The notes under the pieces are model-generated. The model saw only the letters and a program-made list of their open reading frames with translations. It was not told the origin of the DNA and did not search any database. A stretch of 64,000 nucleotides of DNA, taken from the NCBI GenBank assembly GCA_036897095.1, contig JAYMSP010000211.1, positions 1 to 64,000 on the forward strand, given 5' to 3'. Shown one piece after another: positions 1-12,706 of this stretch; the first letter of the stretch is position 1, and each line of letters opens with the position of its first letter. The stretch comes from Plantago elongata (lineage: Eukaryota; Streptophyta; Magnoliopsida; Lamiales; Plantaginaceae). The position numbers and the translations under genes were made by a program.

Positions 1-2035
1 TAGCCACCAATCTCGATTTATATCCATTCCACACTCAATTATTCACTAGAAAATTCTAACTAACCAATCGAATTTTGTGGAATCAATTCTTGAACTTGAT
101 TTATTCTTATTACTAGAATAGACGTCACACGCTACGCGTGTGAAGTTGTGTTTTCCGGTCTTCTTTCATAGTTCGCTAAGTTATATATGTTTTTCCTCAG
201 GACGACTAAATTGATGTTTATGTAACATCTATTTGATGTATTCATTTATGTAACATCTTTATTGTTTACACTTTACATGACCTTAGTGTCTCTTTCCTTA
301 AACCTTTGGCCATTTTGTCATTCTGTTTTCTTCAATTCACTAAGTATGAATTATCAAAGTTTTGATGTATAGGGATTATGTTATCTCTTATGATCACTCC
401 TTGTTACTTAACGAGCTAACTTGAGGCATTTGCAGACATGGTGCTGTTGTGAATTCCTAACAATGCCACTATGCACTACCTACTAAACGGTGAAACTCAA
501 AATATTTTATTCAACATTTGTATGTGAAGAAGTTTGAAATTATATAATGTTCACTTCTGTGATGGGTGATGTGGTTTGGTGTTTTGCTATTCATCAGTTA
601 TTGCAAAACCAATTTATGGTGTCATGTTGCGTTACATATGTTGGTCGGGATTAGAAGAATGAGTTCATTTTCAAATGCACTTGTTACTTGCCTCGAAAAT
701 CTCTTTCAGGACGCATTGTTGCTAGGTAATTTGTCGTCATGAATTTCGTACATTATGATGGGGATGTACTAACATGCATGCTAATTGTGTTGAATGTGGA
801 AGAAGTTGAGGCACTAGCTCTGCTCAAGGGCTTAAATTGGCACCGGAAAGATGAACTCATAACTCATACGCTTGAAATTGGAATAGACTCTGCTGCAGTT
901 TATAAACTTTTACTATTGAAATATTAATTATCTCTCCAAATGAATCACTCCTGGAAATTATCTCTCCGATTAGACTCTACATGACTAAGTTGGTAAGAAT
1001 TGTATCAATTAATTTATTGTACAAGTAATATGAGATAGTTGTGTGTATATGCATGTATACAATATTTCAGTTAACCATCAGTGGCTTACTGTAAGACATA
1101 TATAGCCAAACAATGTAGTGTCAAATTAAGTACTTCCCTTTTATGATAATATATTTGAAAAAAAAGGGAGCATTTTGGTCTTCTTTTAGAAATTTGAGGC
1201 TCATCTTCTCATGTATGGTTGTATGACTTGAATCTATGTTACTTCCATTTATCATCCACGCAGTTACGTCACATACGAGCCAACATATCGAAATTGGCTA
1301 TTTTGTTTCACACTATCAAGCTCATGTATTGGGTTCCATAAGGGAGGAAGTATCATAAAAAGCTTTATTTTCCTACACAATTTAATGTAAGAAACTCGAA
1401 TACATGTATAGAGTAATAGTGAACTCAAATAAAGTGATGGTTGTGATGATATCTTAACAAGAATTTTCAGTGGATATGAGAAGTTACTTAGCATTCCTAA
1501 AGATTTGGAAAATTTAATGCAGTACAAAGGATGATAACTTAGTGTTGTAAAGTTTTTAGCTTAATTCGGTTATGATGTTTGTAAAGTTTTATTCATACAT
1601 AATTTCCAATGCTCTCGTATATATTTTTGAGGTTCCTAATATATTTTTAGTTGTTTTAAAACTTGTATAATAGTAAAGTAGTCTTAAATTGTATTAAAAA
1701 AGATAAGGGTCCTTATAAAGCTTAACATTCAATAGTTCAAGTTGACAGAAATGTGTTCGACAATGAATTTAGATGACAACGAAATTCATACATATGAAGT
1801 GTGTTATTATACATTGTTTGTGACTTGGTAGAATATTGTGAGCTATTAACTACTAATAGTTTTAGTAAATAAATGGAGTTTTAAATGTACGCGTGACATG
1901 CTTATTCTATTTTCATGCTGAATATAAATTTTAAGACAACATTATTTAAATAACATTGATTGTCACGCATAGCGTGACATGCATTTTTTATAGCGTACTC
2001 TCATTTTAACATTTTAAATTCTCATTAATATAGTC

Positions 2036-2071
<36 letters not shown>

Positions 2072-3160
2072 CCAAACCTCATAAGTCTATGCTTCACTTC
2101 TTTCCTCACAAAAATACACACTGGCAAGACGTTCACTTTTGAAAAGTCACTCTTAGTGCATCCTACTTGTTATTTATATAGCATATATTGTAATGCATAC
2201 AGAAATACTTGAGGAACTAAACCTAAAATTTAATTGGAAACGATGCATATAATCAATCAATCAATCAGCACTATAATGCAACAATCAGTATATACTGGCG
2301 TAGTTCTGAAAGAGAGAGAGCAATGAAGCTTCGTAACCGAACCTATTGATTGTATAGTAGAGCGGGCAAGTTCGGTGTTATGTGTGGAGATTTAGTCGCT
2401 GAGCAATTGAATTGGTTACTAGTCACAACCATTTCATTTCCATTCGAGCATTTTACCAAATATGTGGAGCTCGTTCCAGTGAAGGTTGTAGTTTTAGACA
2501 ATCAATACAGGTTCAACTTTGGCATTGCCTCTCAATCAATACTATAATTGTTATGTAACTTGAAATAAGATTTGCTTTATGAAACTTGTTTAGATGAATC
2601 TACATATTTATATAGTGTTGGAAACCAATTCCATGTACATGCAGCTCGTTAGTAAAAGTTGCATTTTTATTCTATCAAAAATAAAGTAGAACTTCAAAAT
2701 AGTTTTAATTTACCAACTTTTTTAACCAAGAAGATAGATTTAAGAAAGTTGCAACAATTTTCTTTTGTCTTCTTATAAATTCATGGCCATTGGGCCTGTT
2801 ATTTAGATTCAATAAGTAAATGGATGTATAAGACACGTATAAATAGACTCCCCTTGAACAAAAAGTTTATTTATGTCAATTTTTTTCCGGACGCATTGAC
2901 TACTTATAAATGGTTGGTGTGCAATCCACATGTAATTTTACAAGGGTCCAACTTAATTTGCACGGTGTAGGTGCACCGGGGAATACTGTCATAAAAAAAC
3001 CAAAACAAAGTCCGCTACTATTTGACTGGATTAATCGAATACTAATGAGGAAGAAACTATAAAATCATAATTGCATCTCAAAATTTGGATAACATGACGA
3101 ATTTTCCCATCATTCAATACATGGACGAACACCTATCACCCAGTACTATTAAATGGACCG
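1..3160. other. Gene-poor AT-rich stretch
   Basis: I see no coding region with consistent codon use or splice structure here. The longest open frames are 62-87 codons and have no family resemblance. The stretch contains a TA dinucleotide run near 2039-2070, listed separately. It probably holds intergenic DNA and old, unrecognisable element debris to the left of the NEAP-type gene. Confidence 0.6.
2039..2070. repeat. (TA)n microsatellite
   Basis: An uninterrupted run of about 16 TA units. Length variation between individuals is expected for such a tract. Confidence 0.95.
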
Positions 3161-3162
3161 AC

Positions 3163-3184
3163 GCCCAAGGCCCAGTGGGCCCAA
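3163..3184 (+). promoter_or_regulatory. Paired site II (GGCCCA/TGGGCC) promoter motif
   Basis: Two inverted GGCCCA-type hexamers lie 4-5 bases apart, ending in TGGGCCCAAT. Site II elements of this kind are known in promoters of plant housekeeping and growth genes. They sit about 700 bases upstream of the NEAP-type start codon, so either the leader is long and perhaps spliced, or the promoter is distal. The link to that gene is inferred from position only. Confidence 0.4.
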
Positions 3185-3874
3185 TACAAAACCATTCAAA
3201 TTTTGAGACATGCCGCGCTGAAGTCATCCGAACCAGGTTCGAATTTTGTCATACGCACCATACCCTAGGCTCGATCCTCCCGAAGCTAACAATTCACGTT
3301 ATTCCCGTGCCACCTTCCGTTAATCTCAACCCTTGATTTGAACTCCCTTAAATCTCATCCATTCATCTGCAGATATTCAATCTCCTCTTAATTATTGCTC
3401 ATTGGACTCCAGTTGAATTGACACCAGTTTGTTTATTTATTAGCTCAAAATATAAAATAAAGAAAAATAGAGTTGAGCGAATATCCTTCCATTTCAATCG
3501 CCACTCAGAATAATCTGCAGAAATCTCGTTTCCAATTCTCCATAGCTGAGAATCTGTCGAGATAAGATCATTAGAAGCTGGTGTGTTGAGTAAAGGTCTA
3601 GTTTGAAGGTGCGTGTGTATGTATGTGGTTAAGAAGAGACTCTTTTGAATTTGACTTCTCTCTGATTGATTCATTTGCCTTTTTTTTTATATATTTATTA
3701 TATTTTCATGGCAATAAATGCAGGAAGGCAACATGTTCACATGCATTTGGTGATATTGTATTGGTCTACTTAGCATCCATTTATTAATTGGAAGAAAAAG
3801 AAAGGCTCTTTTCCAATATATTCTCAAGTGCCGTGAAGCAAGTGGAATCGATTGGAAGGGTGACGTTTTGGGAG

Positions 3875-6800
3875 ATGTCTGCGGTGGATCCGTTGCTCAA
3901 GGATCTGAACGAGAGGAAGCAGAGTTTCCGGCGGAACGTGGTGTCGCTTGCGGCAGAGTTGAAGGAGGTGCGCGGCCGTCTTGCGTCGCAGGAGCAGTGT
4001 GTTGCCAAGGAAACCCTAACTAGACAGGTTTGGTGATTTTTTATTTCTTTGCTGATTTTGTTGCATGTAGTTAATTCATTTCCTAAAAGTGCCATGGTTG
4101 ATTAATTTGAAATGCTTTTGAATTATGTGTGGCCTACTTTAGTAGTACATGATTTGGATTTTGTTTAATTTGGTTTCAGGAAGCGGAAATGAAGGCGAAG
4201 ATCATGGAGAAAGAGATGGATGTGTTGCAGAGGAGTTTAGAAGAGAGAAATGTGCAGCTTCAAGCTACTACATCTGCTGCTGCAATGGTACTGCTTTTTC
4301 ATTAGATTTGTTTTTTTTGAAAAGGCTAAAGTTTACTTGAACCCGACCTATTGGTTGGAGTGGTTGGATTTGTTTTTTTTCATTAGATTTGTTTTTTTGA
4401 AAAGGCTTTTTCATTAGAATCTTGTTTGCCTTTTGATTGCTTTTATCTTTACTAAGATGTGATTAGTAACTTACTTGATTTTGGAGTTTGGATTTCGTAT
4501 GTATCATGCTTTTTGCCGGCTAGGACTAGGAAATTAGAAATGGTTCGGATTTTCGGTGAATGTTTCATAGATTACGGATGACTACGAGTAATAACATTAG
4601 TTTGTGGGTATGTTCATGATTATGGTGTGTTGAGGTTTAGATTATTCATTATTGTATAGATCTATTAGCAGAAACATCTGAATGTCCTCTTTTAAGGATC
4701 TCTTTTTGGCATTTCTTGATTGTTTTCGGAGGTGGAGATGATATTCAAATGTTGTGGTTGCATAAAAACTGTGTCTCTTTATAATTCAATAGTTTTTGGA
4801 TCTTGTCTCCTTATAATTGGCATTTTGTTGGAGAAAGGAGAATCTTCAACACTTAATAATTAGGCCTGATTGATGCTTGGTGCGAATAATTTTCAAAAGC
4901 ATTGTGCTATCAGCTGTTAGCATTACATTACCTCTCATCTTCCTTTTCTTAATTATTAATTGGTAAATGGCAACTCTGTTTTTCAATTTAATTTTGTGGC
5001 AGTTTATTCACTAGCATGATCTGTATCACAAATTCATTTGTGCTTGTATTGTTTTTATCATTTCCTTTCCCTTCTTTTAGTTTTTTCACCACTTCCATTT
5101 TTGTTTTTACGTTATTATTCTAATTCTTACAATGAATAGGGTAGATTTGATCTGGTGAAATTTAGATAAGTTGTGTGTTTCTTCCTTTAGACAGTGGTCA
5201 GTGTAGGTTATAAATAATTTATGATATGTTAGAACAAATAGAGATAATCCACCCTGGGCTTTTATATTCCTCTGATCTCATTCCCTTATGAAACAGGGTC
5301 AATGTTCTATAATAAAATCCCCACAATGACATCATAACATTGCTTATTTGCTATGAAATCTTGGAAAATTCCTAAATTTGTGGCTTGAAGTATTTATCTT
5401 TCGTGGTTATGATCAGTGGTGCAATTGAAAATATTTTCTTATGGCCCTGGAATATCTGGAGATGATGCAATCCTGACAAAACTCTGGCATAGTAGTTGCT
5501 ATTACTCTTTCATGACCAACAACCAAGATCTGCTTAAGCTCTATAGAAATCTTACAGAGTTGCAAATCTGTATACAAACCTAATACTCCCTCCCTTTCAT
5601 TTTAATCTTCTCATACTTCCTTATTGTTGTTCTCGTTCCAACTTTACCACAACTTCATCAATTTAATCTCCCACTTAAATTTGCTGATGATACGAGGCCT
5701 GCCTTGATTAGCAACAAGCCAACATTTGTCTACAAATATTTTGTTTACTGAAACGTACATTTCTTCATTCCAGTTTACTTAAAGATACTAACTAACCCCT
5801 CAATGTGAATAGGTCTAATACCTTAACTTTTGGCAAATATCAGTTGCCAAAGAAACTTTAATTGTATCAAATGAATAGTATGGGGTCAAATTGGGGTTTT
5901 GAGTTAAAACAAGCCTGTCAGCTGAATTCCTTTGTTTTTATGATTGAACTGACACCAATAATTCCATAGCTTTGATGTGCATAATTCAAGTTTCTGCCAT
6001 TGAATGATTTGACTTATGTGCATATGAAAATATTTCCGATCGTTAACTTAACTTCTTTTGGCATCTTTGCAGTATGCCCGAGATTTGGATGATCTGAAAT
6101 TGCAGCTTTCTGAGACAAAAGCAATTGCAGATGCAAGTGCATTATCTGCTCAATCCTCTGAATTACATTGTTCAGCACTTGTGAAGGAATTACAAGAGAA
6201 AAACTACTCTCTAAGGGAGCATGAGATCCGAGTAAGTAAATTAGGAGAACAGTTAGATCTTCTACAGAAGGATCTTCGAATGAGAGAATATTCTCAAATG
6301 CAACTGAAAGATGAAGTCTCAAGAATCGAGCATGAGATCATACAAGCATTGGCCAGTGCTGGAACGAACAAAGACTGTGAGCTAAGAAAAATATTGGATG
6401 AGGTTTCCCCAAAAAACTTTGAAAAGATCAATAAGCTCTTATCAATGAAAGATGATGAAATAGCTAAACTGAGGGATGAGATACGGATTATGTCTGCCCA
6501 TTGGAAGATTAAAAATAAAGAGATGGAATCTCAGGTTAGTCATGTTAGCTGGTGATGATTTTCAAAATTTATCATTACATACTTTTGCATTTCGACTGAT
6601 TTATAATCTGCTTATGACAGTTGGAGAAGCACCGTAGATTTGATCAGGAGTTGAAGAAGAAGGTTCTGAAATTGGAGTTCTGTCTCCAAGAAGCAAGATC
6701 TCAAACTCGCAAGCTTCAGAGGGTAACCCACAAATCCTTCTAGTACATGTCAAATGTGATTCGTATAAATCACCAGTTCTCACAATTTTTAGCTTCATAT

Positions 6801-6975
6801 TCTGCAGATGGGAGAAAGAAGGGATAAAGCCCTGAAGGAACTAAGAGAACAACTGGCTGCAAAACAACCCAGTGTGCCTTCAAGCAGTGACCAACAGAAT
6901 TTCTGGGAAACCTCTGGTTTCAAGATTGTTGTTTCAATGTCAATGCTGATCTTGGTAGCTTTCTCCAAGCGGTAA
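3875..6975 (+). CDS. Nuclear envelope-associated protein (NEAP-like), tail-anchored coiled coil
   Basis: Five coding exons (3875-4027, 4180-4287, 6073-6534, 6621-6722, 6808-6975) with GT-AG borders, all in phase 0, give 330 residues. The family is 335-350 residues in Arabidopsis. The start is the first ATG in a frame that is open further upstream but has no earlier ATG. The N-terminus has [20 protein letters not shown] and then ETLTRQ, which I recognise from the Arabidopsis NEAP family. Heptad-rich coiled coil covers most of residues 10-285. Lysine-rich patches such as KKKVLK are possible nuclear import signals. The last 20 residues form a hydrophobic segment (about 312-327) followed by SKR, as expected of a tail anchor in the inner nuclear membrane. 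Known NEAPs bind each other and SUN proteins. Intron 2 (1.8 kb) contains one Stowaway-like end near 5584. No defects are visible. Confidence 0.85.
5584..5640. repeat. Single Stowaway-like MITE end in an intron
   Basis: TACTCCCTCC followed by an AT-rich run resembles the terminal repeat of Stowaway MITEs. I found no matching inverted end nearby, so this is a fragment or a chance match inside intron 2 of the NEAP-like gene. Confidence 0.3.
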
Positions 6976-7622
6976 TTATTTCGAAGTGGGAATGTCACCC
7001 GAATACTGTAGTAAATGAATATGAGACGTGCAGTATGTATTAGTAGGCTAGTGTAGATGGGTAGTTTACGGAGAGCTGTGTCCTCCATAGGTATGTAGAT
7101 GCCCCTTGAGTAGTAAAATGAAGTTGCCCTTGGAATGAAATTATGGAATGAGTATTCCATGATCTGCTCTTCTTTTGAAACAATGAGCACGTTGTTCTTC
7201 TACCTTTCCTGTCTATATTTCTTCAGTGATATTAGTACAGGTTCATTATCATGGGTTCACTTCTTTGTATTGGCACACTACTGGTGTCCCAAGTTTCTTC
7301 ATGAATACAACTTTTCACTTCTTAAAAGAAAAGGTACAGGTACTACCGTACTAGGGTATTTTAATCCAAGTCGGAGAGATAATTCAAATAATTTATAAGT
7401 ACAACAACCAAACTCGAGATAAGGTTGCATTTATTAAGACCACACCCATTTCGATTATTAGTCACTAATTGCATGCTCTGGTAGGTTTATTGTGGACGCA
7501 TGCGGTCGTTCAGTCCAGTGTCTTATTAATCTTCGGACGACTAGTGTTACAATAATTGTTCAATCTGTCACGTCTAATTGACAATTAGACTGTCAATTAT
7601 ACGTATTTAAATCAAACTAACA
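6976..7622. other. 3' flank of the NEAP-like gene
   Basis: Probably the 3' untranslated region (a plant-like AATGAA near 7134) followed by intergenic DNA. The 87-codon open frame at 7135-7398 has no coding character that I recognise. Confidence 0.5.
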
Positions 7623-7997
7623 TTTAAAGAGGGGCGAATTATAAAATGTACCCCTTAATTTTTTTAAGGGGTATCATTTGTAATTTTTCCTTTAAGGGCG
7701 AATTACAAAATGTACCCCTTAAAAATTTGTTAATTTCACTTTGGCCCCTCGATCTCAAACAATTACAGATAAATTCCTATCGTTGACTGAACCGCCAACA
7801 TCAGCATTTTCTCTCTCTACGTGGAATTTTTATTATGTCCGAATAAAGAAAAGAGAAACTAAATTTCAGCATTAAAAAAAAGGAAAATTGCACTAAATTT
7901 CAGCATCAAAAATCACCTACCACCTCCGCCCACTCCACAACCGGCTGCCCACAATCTCCTCCCGCCCCGACCTCCGCACTCGCGCTGACGAGAAGAC

Positions 7998-8209
7998 GTG
8001 GACGGAGGGCCAGATGACTACGACATGGACGAGGACGAGATGGAGGAGGTTGACAACAAGAGAGACTTCGACATCGACTACGACACCAGACTCGCTATCG
8101 CAGTTGCGTCGGAGACGAAATTGAGATGGTGAACAACAAGTCATTCGTGTTTACTCAGGGGTGGGACTCATAGAAGGTCGTCGAATGGATCGTCGATTCC
8201 ATTCGAGAG
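7998..8209 (+). pseudogene. Captured gene fragment resembling plastid PAP8/pTAC6
   Basis: The frame from 7998 reads an acidic stretch containing DDYDMDEDEMEEVDNK and then DFDIDYD. A second frame just downstream gives VNNKSFVFTQGWDS. From memory these match the acidic N-terminal part and the following conserved block of PAP8/pTAC6, an accessory protein of the plastid-encoded RNA polymerase. The fragment changes frame near 8117 and has a stop after GWDS. It ends in GAGAG followed by GT and a T-rich stretch, like an exon with part of its intron. That pattern fits capture of genomic DNA rather than of a transcript. It sits wholly inside the Mutator-like element and is not a working gene. The family call rests on recall only. 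Confidence 0.5.
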
Positions 8210-8289
8210 GTTAGGGTTTGTGATTTTTACATTTTGGTTGCGTTGTTACTGTGTTATAAGCTTGGATTTTTGTGCGTTTTGGTTCCTGT

Positions 8290-8545
8290 GTGGTGCTGGT
8301 AGCCGGTGGAGGGTGGACTGGTGGTGGCGGGCGGATCTCGCAGTGGTGGGCGGATCTCGCGGTGGTGGAAGAAAAGGGTGCGGTGGCGGGTGAAGGTGGA
8401 GGGTGGTGGAAGAAATAAGGCCCGCCGGTGGTGGGTGAAGGTGGTGGGTGGTGGTGACTGGAGCAGTAGGAGCTTCCATGGAAGGAAAAAGGAAGAAAGA
8501 AAAAGAAAGAAAGAAAAAGGACAAAGAAAAGAAAAACCATTAACC
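8290..8545. repeat. G-rich minisatellite and purine tract
   Basis: Short degenerate units around CGGATCTCGC and GGTGGTGGG repeat from about 8290 to 8460, followed by an A/G-only tract to about 8545. The proline-rich frames on the opposite strand and the glycine/arginine-rich frame on this strand are by-products of this composition. Confidence 0.7.
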
Positions 8546-8790
8546 CAAATAAAGAAAAGCAAAAATGAAAATAGTGGATGACATTTTCGTTATTAACTCG
8601 AACTTACCCCTCCACATCAGCGCCATGTCAGCACTCTCTCTCCTCTTCCGTTGACTTTTGGACGTATTTGTAATTTTCGAAATTGTTTAGTACAAATTGT
8701 CGGACGATTCCGTAATAGTTTGAGATCCAGGTACGAAAATGAAAAGAGGCGATATTTAAGGGGTATCATTTAAAATTTTCCCTTTAAAGA

Positions 8791-9261
8791 AATTTGACAC
8801 TCTACTCCCTCCGTCCCCAAAAATATATGTACATGATAAAAATATTATTTTCTATCAATCCATAATATGAAAATATATTTTACTAAAAGTAAATTATTGT
8901 ATTACTTTTGTAAGGAGGAATTGCTACATTCATGCAATGCAAAAACATTTATATTTTCAATTGTCATTATTGATCGAGACTTATGGAGATATGTTCAAAA
9001 CCGTCGATCGATTATTTTATGATTAGAGAATCTTTCAAATCCAAAATGGTGACATTTCATTTACTAATCTATAATTATTGATTTACAATTTGAAAAGACT
9101 TGCCAGCTTTAATATCATGCGCTTTAGTTTGCTTCAAAGAGTCTCTCCAATCCAATGCAATCTTTGCTAGCTCCACATCTACCCAATCCGCATGGATGAT
9201 GATAAATTCAGATATCTGACTCGTAATTTGGTAGGTTTAGAATAGATGGCACATACGACCA
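8791..9261. other. Intergenic DNA with one Stowaway-like end
   Basis: TACTCCCTCCGTCCCC at 8812-8827 matches a Stowaway terminal repeat, but no partner end is visible before the Copia LTR. The rest is AT-rich and without recognisable features. Confidence 0.4.
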
Positions 9262-9427
9262 TAATAGAATATGTAAATATTAGGTTAAATATTTATCTTA
9301 CTAGTAATCTAGTTAGATTAGAGTTAGAATAGTTTAGCTATTACTTCCTTATCTTTTTGTAATTTGTATTATGTTTCGTGTATATATACACGGCAATCAA
9401 TAAAGAGAGTTAATGATTCAATTTTCA
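9262..9427 (+). repeat. Copia 5' LTR
   Basis: About 166 bp, matching 22289-22455 in direct orientation over its full length. It contains the TATA-like GTATATATACAC followed by AATAAAGAGAG, as short Copia LTRs do. Confidence 0.88.
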
Positions 9428-9840
9428 TAATCGGTATCACATTAAGGTACGATCTTATTTTACTGCCTCTACCACATACCGTGCTTCTCCGGTTGATTCG
9501 ATCCCTCCTCCCTGTTCCTTACAATAGCCGATATCGATCTCCACCAATTTGATTCCAGCGCCCGTTTTCTATCCCAATCAGATCGAACACCCTTTGTTCT
9601 TGATCTGCCATCCGTCGACAGCAAAACTGCCCAACCGATCCTTACAACCGCTTGTTTCCGTCCGCAAGATTGAGCCCACTGTTCAATCTTCTTCGCACAT
9701 ACAACTGCCGCTCTCTCCCCTGTTTCGATCCTCCAGTTTCGAACATCCGACAATTGATCGATTCTGCCCATCGACTTTCTTGGTCGATTTGAGTCCTCTC
9801 AACCCCGGTCTTTTGCTCAATTTTTTCTTCGACTTTAGCT

Positions 9841-10660
9841 ATGTCTGAAGGAAGTTCCTCCACAAACACCACCCTCTCAGCACCAAAAACAACTACTCCA
9901 TCCCTCACCCATATCCGACAACATGTTTCGATTTTTTTGGAGATGGAAAACTCGCAATATGGTACCTGGTCCAAACTATTCAAGATTCATGCTCGCTCAC
10001 AACACGTTCTTCACCATATCATTCGTGCCCCTGCTGGTGATGAACCGCCTACTCTGACCACTAAGGAAGAGAAGGCTTTATGGTCTATCACTGATGCTAC
10101 TATACTTCAATGGATTTATTCGACTATTTCGAATGACTTGTTGAATACCATCATCGAACCTGATGCTACCACTATGGATGCATGGAATCGCTTAAGGGAT
10201 ATATTCCAAGATCACCAGACCTCACGAGCAATTAATCTTGAACATGAATTCACTAGTACCCGTATGGAGGATTTTACGAGTGCTTCTGCTTATTGCCAGC
10301 GTCTCAAAAATATTGCGGATCAACTTAAGAATGTTGGGGCACCGGTTGCTGACAACAGATTGGTTCTTCAATTGATTTCAAGTCTCACGGAAGCATACAA
10401 AGGAGTTGGAACACAAATCGACATGCCAATCCTTTGCCATCGTTTTCTCAGGCCCGTTCCTCGTTATGCCTAGAGGAACGTGAGCTTGCTAATATGGTAA
10501 GCCATAACTCCAGTTTTGCTTTGTTTGTTTCTTCCGGTGCTATACAACATGAAAACTATAATTCTGGTCAAGGCCAAGGCCAAGGTCGTGGTCGTGGTCG
10601 CAATAAATCAAACCGTGGATGTGGCAATAAACGTAGTGGAGGGGCGGGCTGTTCTTCTGG
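9841..10660 (+). pseudogene. Copia gag region (fossil)
   Basis: The conserved gag core ([11 protein letters not shown], then [13 protein letters not shown], then [12 protein letters not shown]) places it in the UBN2/retrotransposon gag group. It is followed by a GQGQGQGRGRGR nucleic-acid-binding tail. It belongs to the Copia element and is no longer part of an intact polyprotein. Confidence 0.85.
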
Positions 10661-12089
10661 CACACAACATTAGCAACGATCCGCCTCCCAGCATCCTACC
10701 CTCGCCGGCCTCCAATGCATTGGCAATGGGTTCCAACACCGCAACCACCTCTTAGTCTAGTTCCTACTCAGCATTGGACTCCAAGGCATACTATTGCTCC
10801 ACAAACTCGCACACCATCTAGTGTTGTGGGAACATCCCTGCCCCTCAGGTTTATACAACAACTATGGCCGCTCAAGGGTCGTATGTTCCAAGGGATGTGG
10901 AAGCTGCTATGCACACCATGACTTTACAGTAGGAACCAACTTGGTATATGGATTCTGGAGCATCTTCGCATATGACATCCTCCAATGGTACCCTTTCTAC
11001 TTATTTTCCTATGAGCAAGCAAAATTGTGGTATTATTGTTGGGAGTGGTCATTCTATTCCTATCCATGGGTCGGGTCATACATTCTTATCTTCCCCTAAT
11101 CCTCCTTTAGCTTTAAAGAATGTCTTACATGCTCCTCACTTAGTTAATAACCTTATTTTCGTTCGTAAGTTTACCACGGATAACTCTATTTCTATTGAAT
11201 TTGATCCTAGTGGGTTTTCTGTGAAGGATTTACAGACGGGGATAGCCATCATGAGATGTGATAGTCAGGGAGCCCTCTACCCACTCACATCAATTCGACT
11301 TCCAGCCTCCACACCATATGTGTTTGCTGCCTTCTCCCAATCTGGCATGCTCGCCTAGGACGCCAAGGACCAACTATTTTGGATTCGCTTAGACTAGATC
11401 GTAGTATTACTATCAAAAAGTCTACTCAATCTAGTACCTGTCGCTCTTGCATTCTAGGAAAACATGTTAGATTGCCTTAATTCTTCTTTGTCAAATACAT
11501 TGTTACCTTTTGATATTATACATAGTGATCTTTGGACCTCTCCTGTTTTAAGTTCACTTGGACATCACTATTATGTTCCTTTTTTTGATGATTTTTTCAA
11601 TTTCTTATGGACCTTTCCTATTGCCAAGAAATCAGATGCGTTTACTAAATTCCTCGAATTACGTACCCATATCTTGACCAGTTTGAAAGAAATATAAAAA
11701 ACATCCAGTGTGATAATGGGAAAGAATATGATAGTAGCCAATTTACCCGTGTTTGTGAAACTAATGGAATGAGTTTTCGCTTATCCTGTCCCCATACTTC
11801 TTCTCAAAACGGAAAAGTTGAGAGAAAAATCTGATCCATCAATAATATCATTCGTACTTTGTTGACTCATGCACCCTTGCCACTTTCTTTTTGACATCAT
11901 GCTCTTCAAATGGCTACTTATCTGCTGAATATATAACCTAGCAAACTACTAGGTAATGCCTCTCCGCTTGAATTACTCTATTAGCATAAGTCTTCTTACT
12001 CTCATCTCCGGGTTTTGGGGTGTTTTTTTTATCCCACTACAAAAATCTGTGACTCTAGGGACTGAACTCCGTTGCTAGAGTAGTATCGA

Positions 12090-12440
12090 TTCGTCCCTAA
12101 ACCGTCTAGCGACAGATAAGATGCCCATTGTGAAAACAGACGTTGTTAAAGTCCTAACGACGGATAGATTTATCCGTCGTTAGATATGACGGATACATTT
12201 TATCCGTCGTTATCTAGGCACGAATAATTTTATCCGTGTATATAGTTTAACGACGGATAATTTTATCCGTCGTTAAATTCTAACGACGGATAGTTTTATC
12301 CATTGTTAAACTAACGACTAATAATCATTATCCATCACTAGCACGGATTAGAATGTTTCATTATCCGTCGCTAGCATGGATTAGGACAAAAATTCCTAAT
12401 TCGTGGATTTAGCGACAAATACTGTGTTATCCGTCGCTAA
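12090..12440. repeat. CACTA left subterminal repeat array
   Basis: At least eight copies of a palindromic unit built on ACGGATA and TATCCGT, spaced at roughly 20-50 bases, in both orientations. Related copies fill the other end of the element. In En/Spm such arrays bind the TNPA-type protein. Confidence 0.85.
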
Positions 12441-12674
12441 ACTGCACATATTTTTATTTATTTTTATTTATTTCCTGAATACCTAATTCGATCGTATTTA
12501 ACTTGCTTGTCACCCAATACAATTATAATGAAGAAAGAACGTTGAATTGCACGAAAAGTTCATAAATTAATGAGAAACCGAAATATAGTAAAAATATTCG
12601 TACACAAGTATGTATCCTAATATTATCGAGTTGAATTCATAGAAACAATAGTATTCGGATAATAAAAGCTAGAA

Positions 12675-12675
12675 C

Positions 12676-12706
<31 letters not shown>

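Larger units (their letters stand above)
7631..8782. mobile_element. Mutator-like (Pack-MULE-type) element with TIRs and 8-9 bp target duplication
   Basis: The left end begins GGGGCGAATTATAAAATGTA and the right end, read inverted, begins GGGAAAATTTTAAATGATAC. Both continue with CCCCTTAA. TTTAAAGA flanks the element on both sides (7623-7630 and 8783-8790), and a ninth base matches imperfectly. Long inverted ends (about 80 bp, resuming at GATCTCAAAC) with 8-9 bp duplications fit Mutator-like elements better than hAT. The left end is doubled: a first copy forms a hairpin at 7631-7691 and a second copy starts near 7694, so the right end pairs with either. The interior contains a GC-rich, gene-like piece (7.9-8.2 kb) and G-rich repeats (8.29-8.47 kb). 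No transposase is encoded, so it would depend on another element to move. Confidence 0.7.

Noticed and set aside
739-927. 62-codon frame near the left edge
   Set aside because: Isolated, with no splice partners, family motif or promoter context.
3235-3246. GGTTCGAATTTT resembling a tRNA T-arm/B box
   Set aside because: No paired acceptor stem, D-arm or anticodon arm can be placed upstream at the right spacing.
8211-8581. Several proline-rich or glycine-rich open frames on both strands
   Set aside because: They are overlapping by-products of the G-rich minisatellite and purine tract inside the Mutator-like element.
9469-9983. Minus-strand frames of 100-113 codons
   Set aside because: They are antisense shadows of the Copia leader and gag start.
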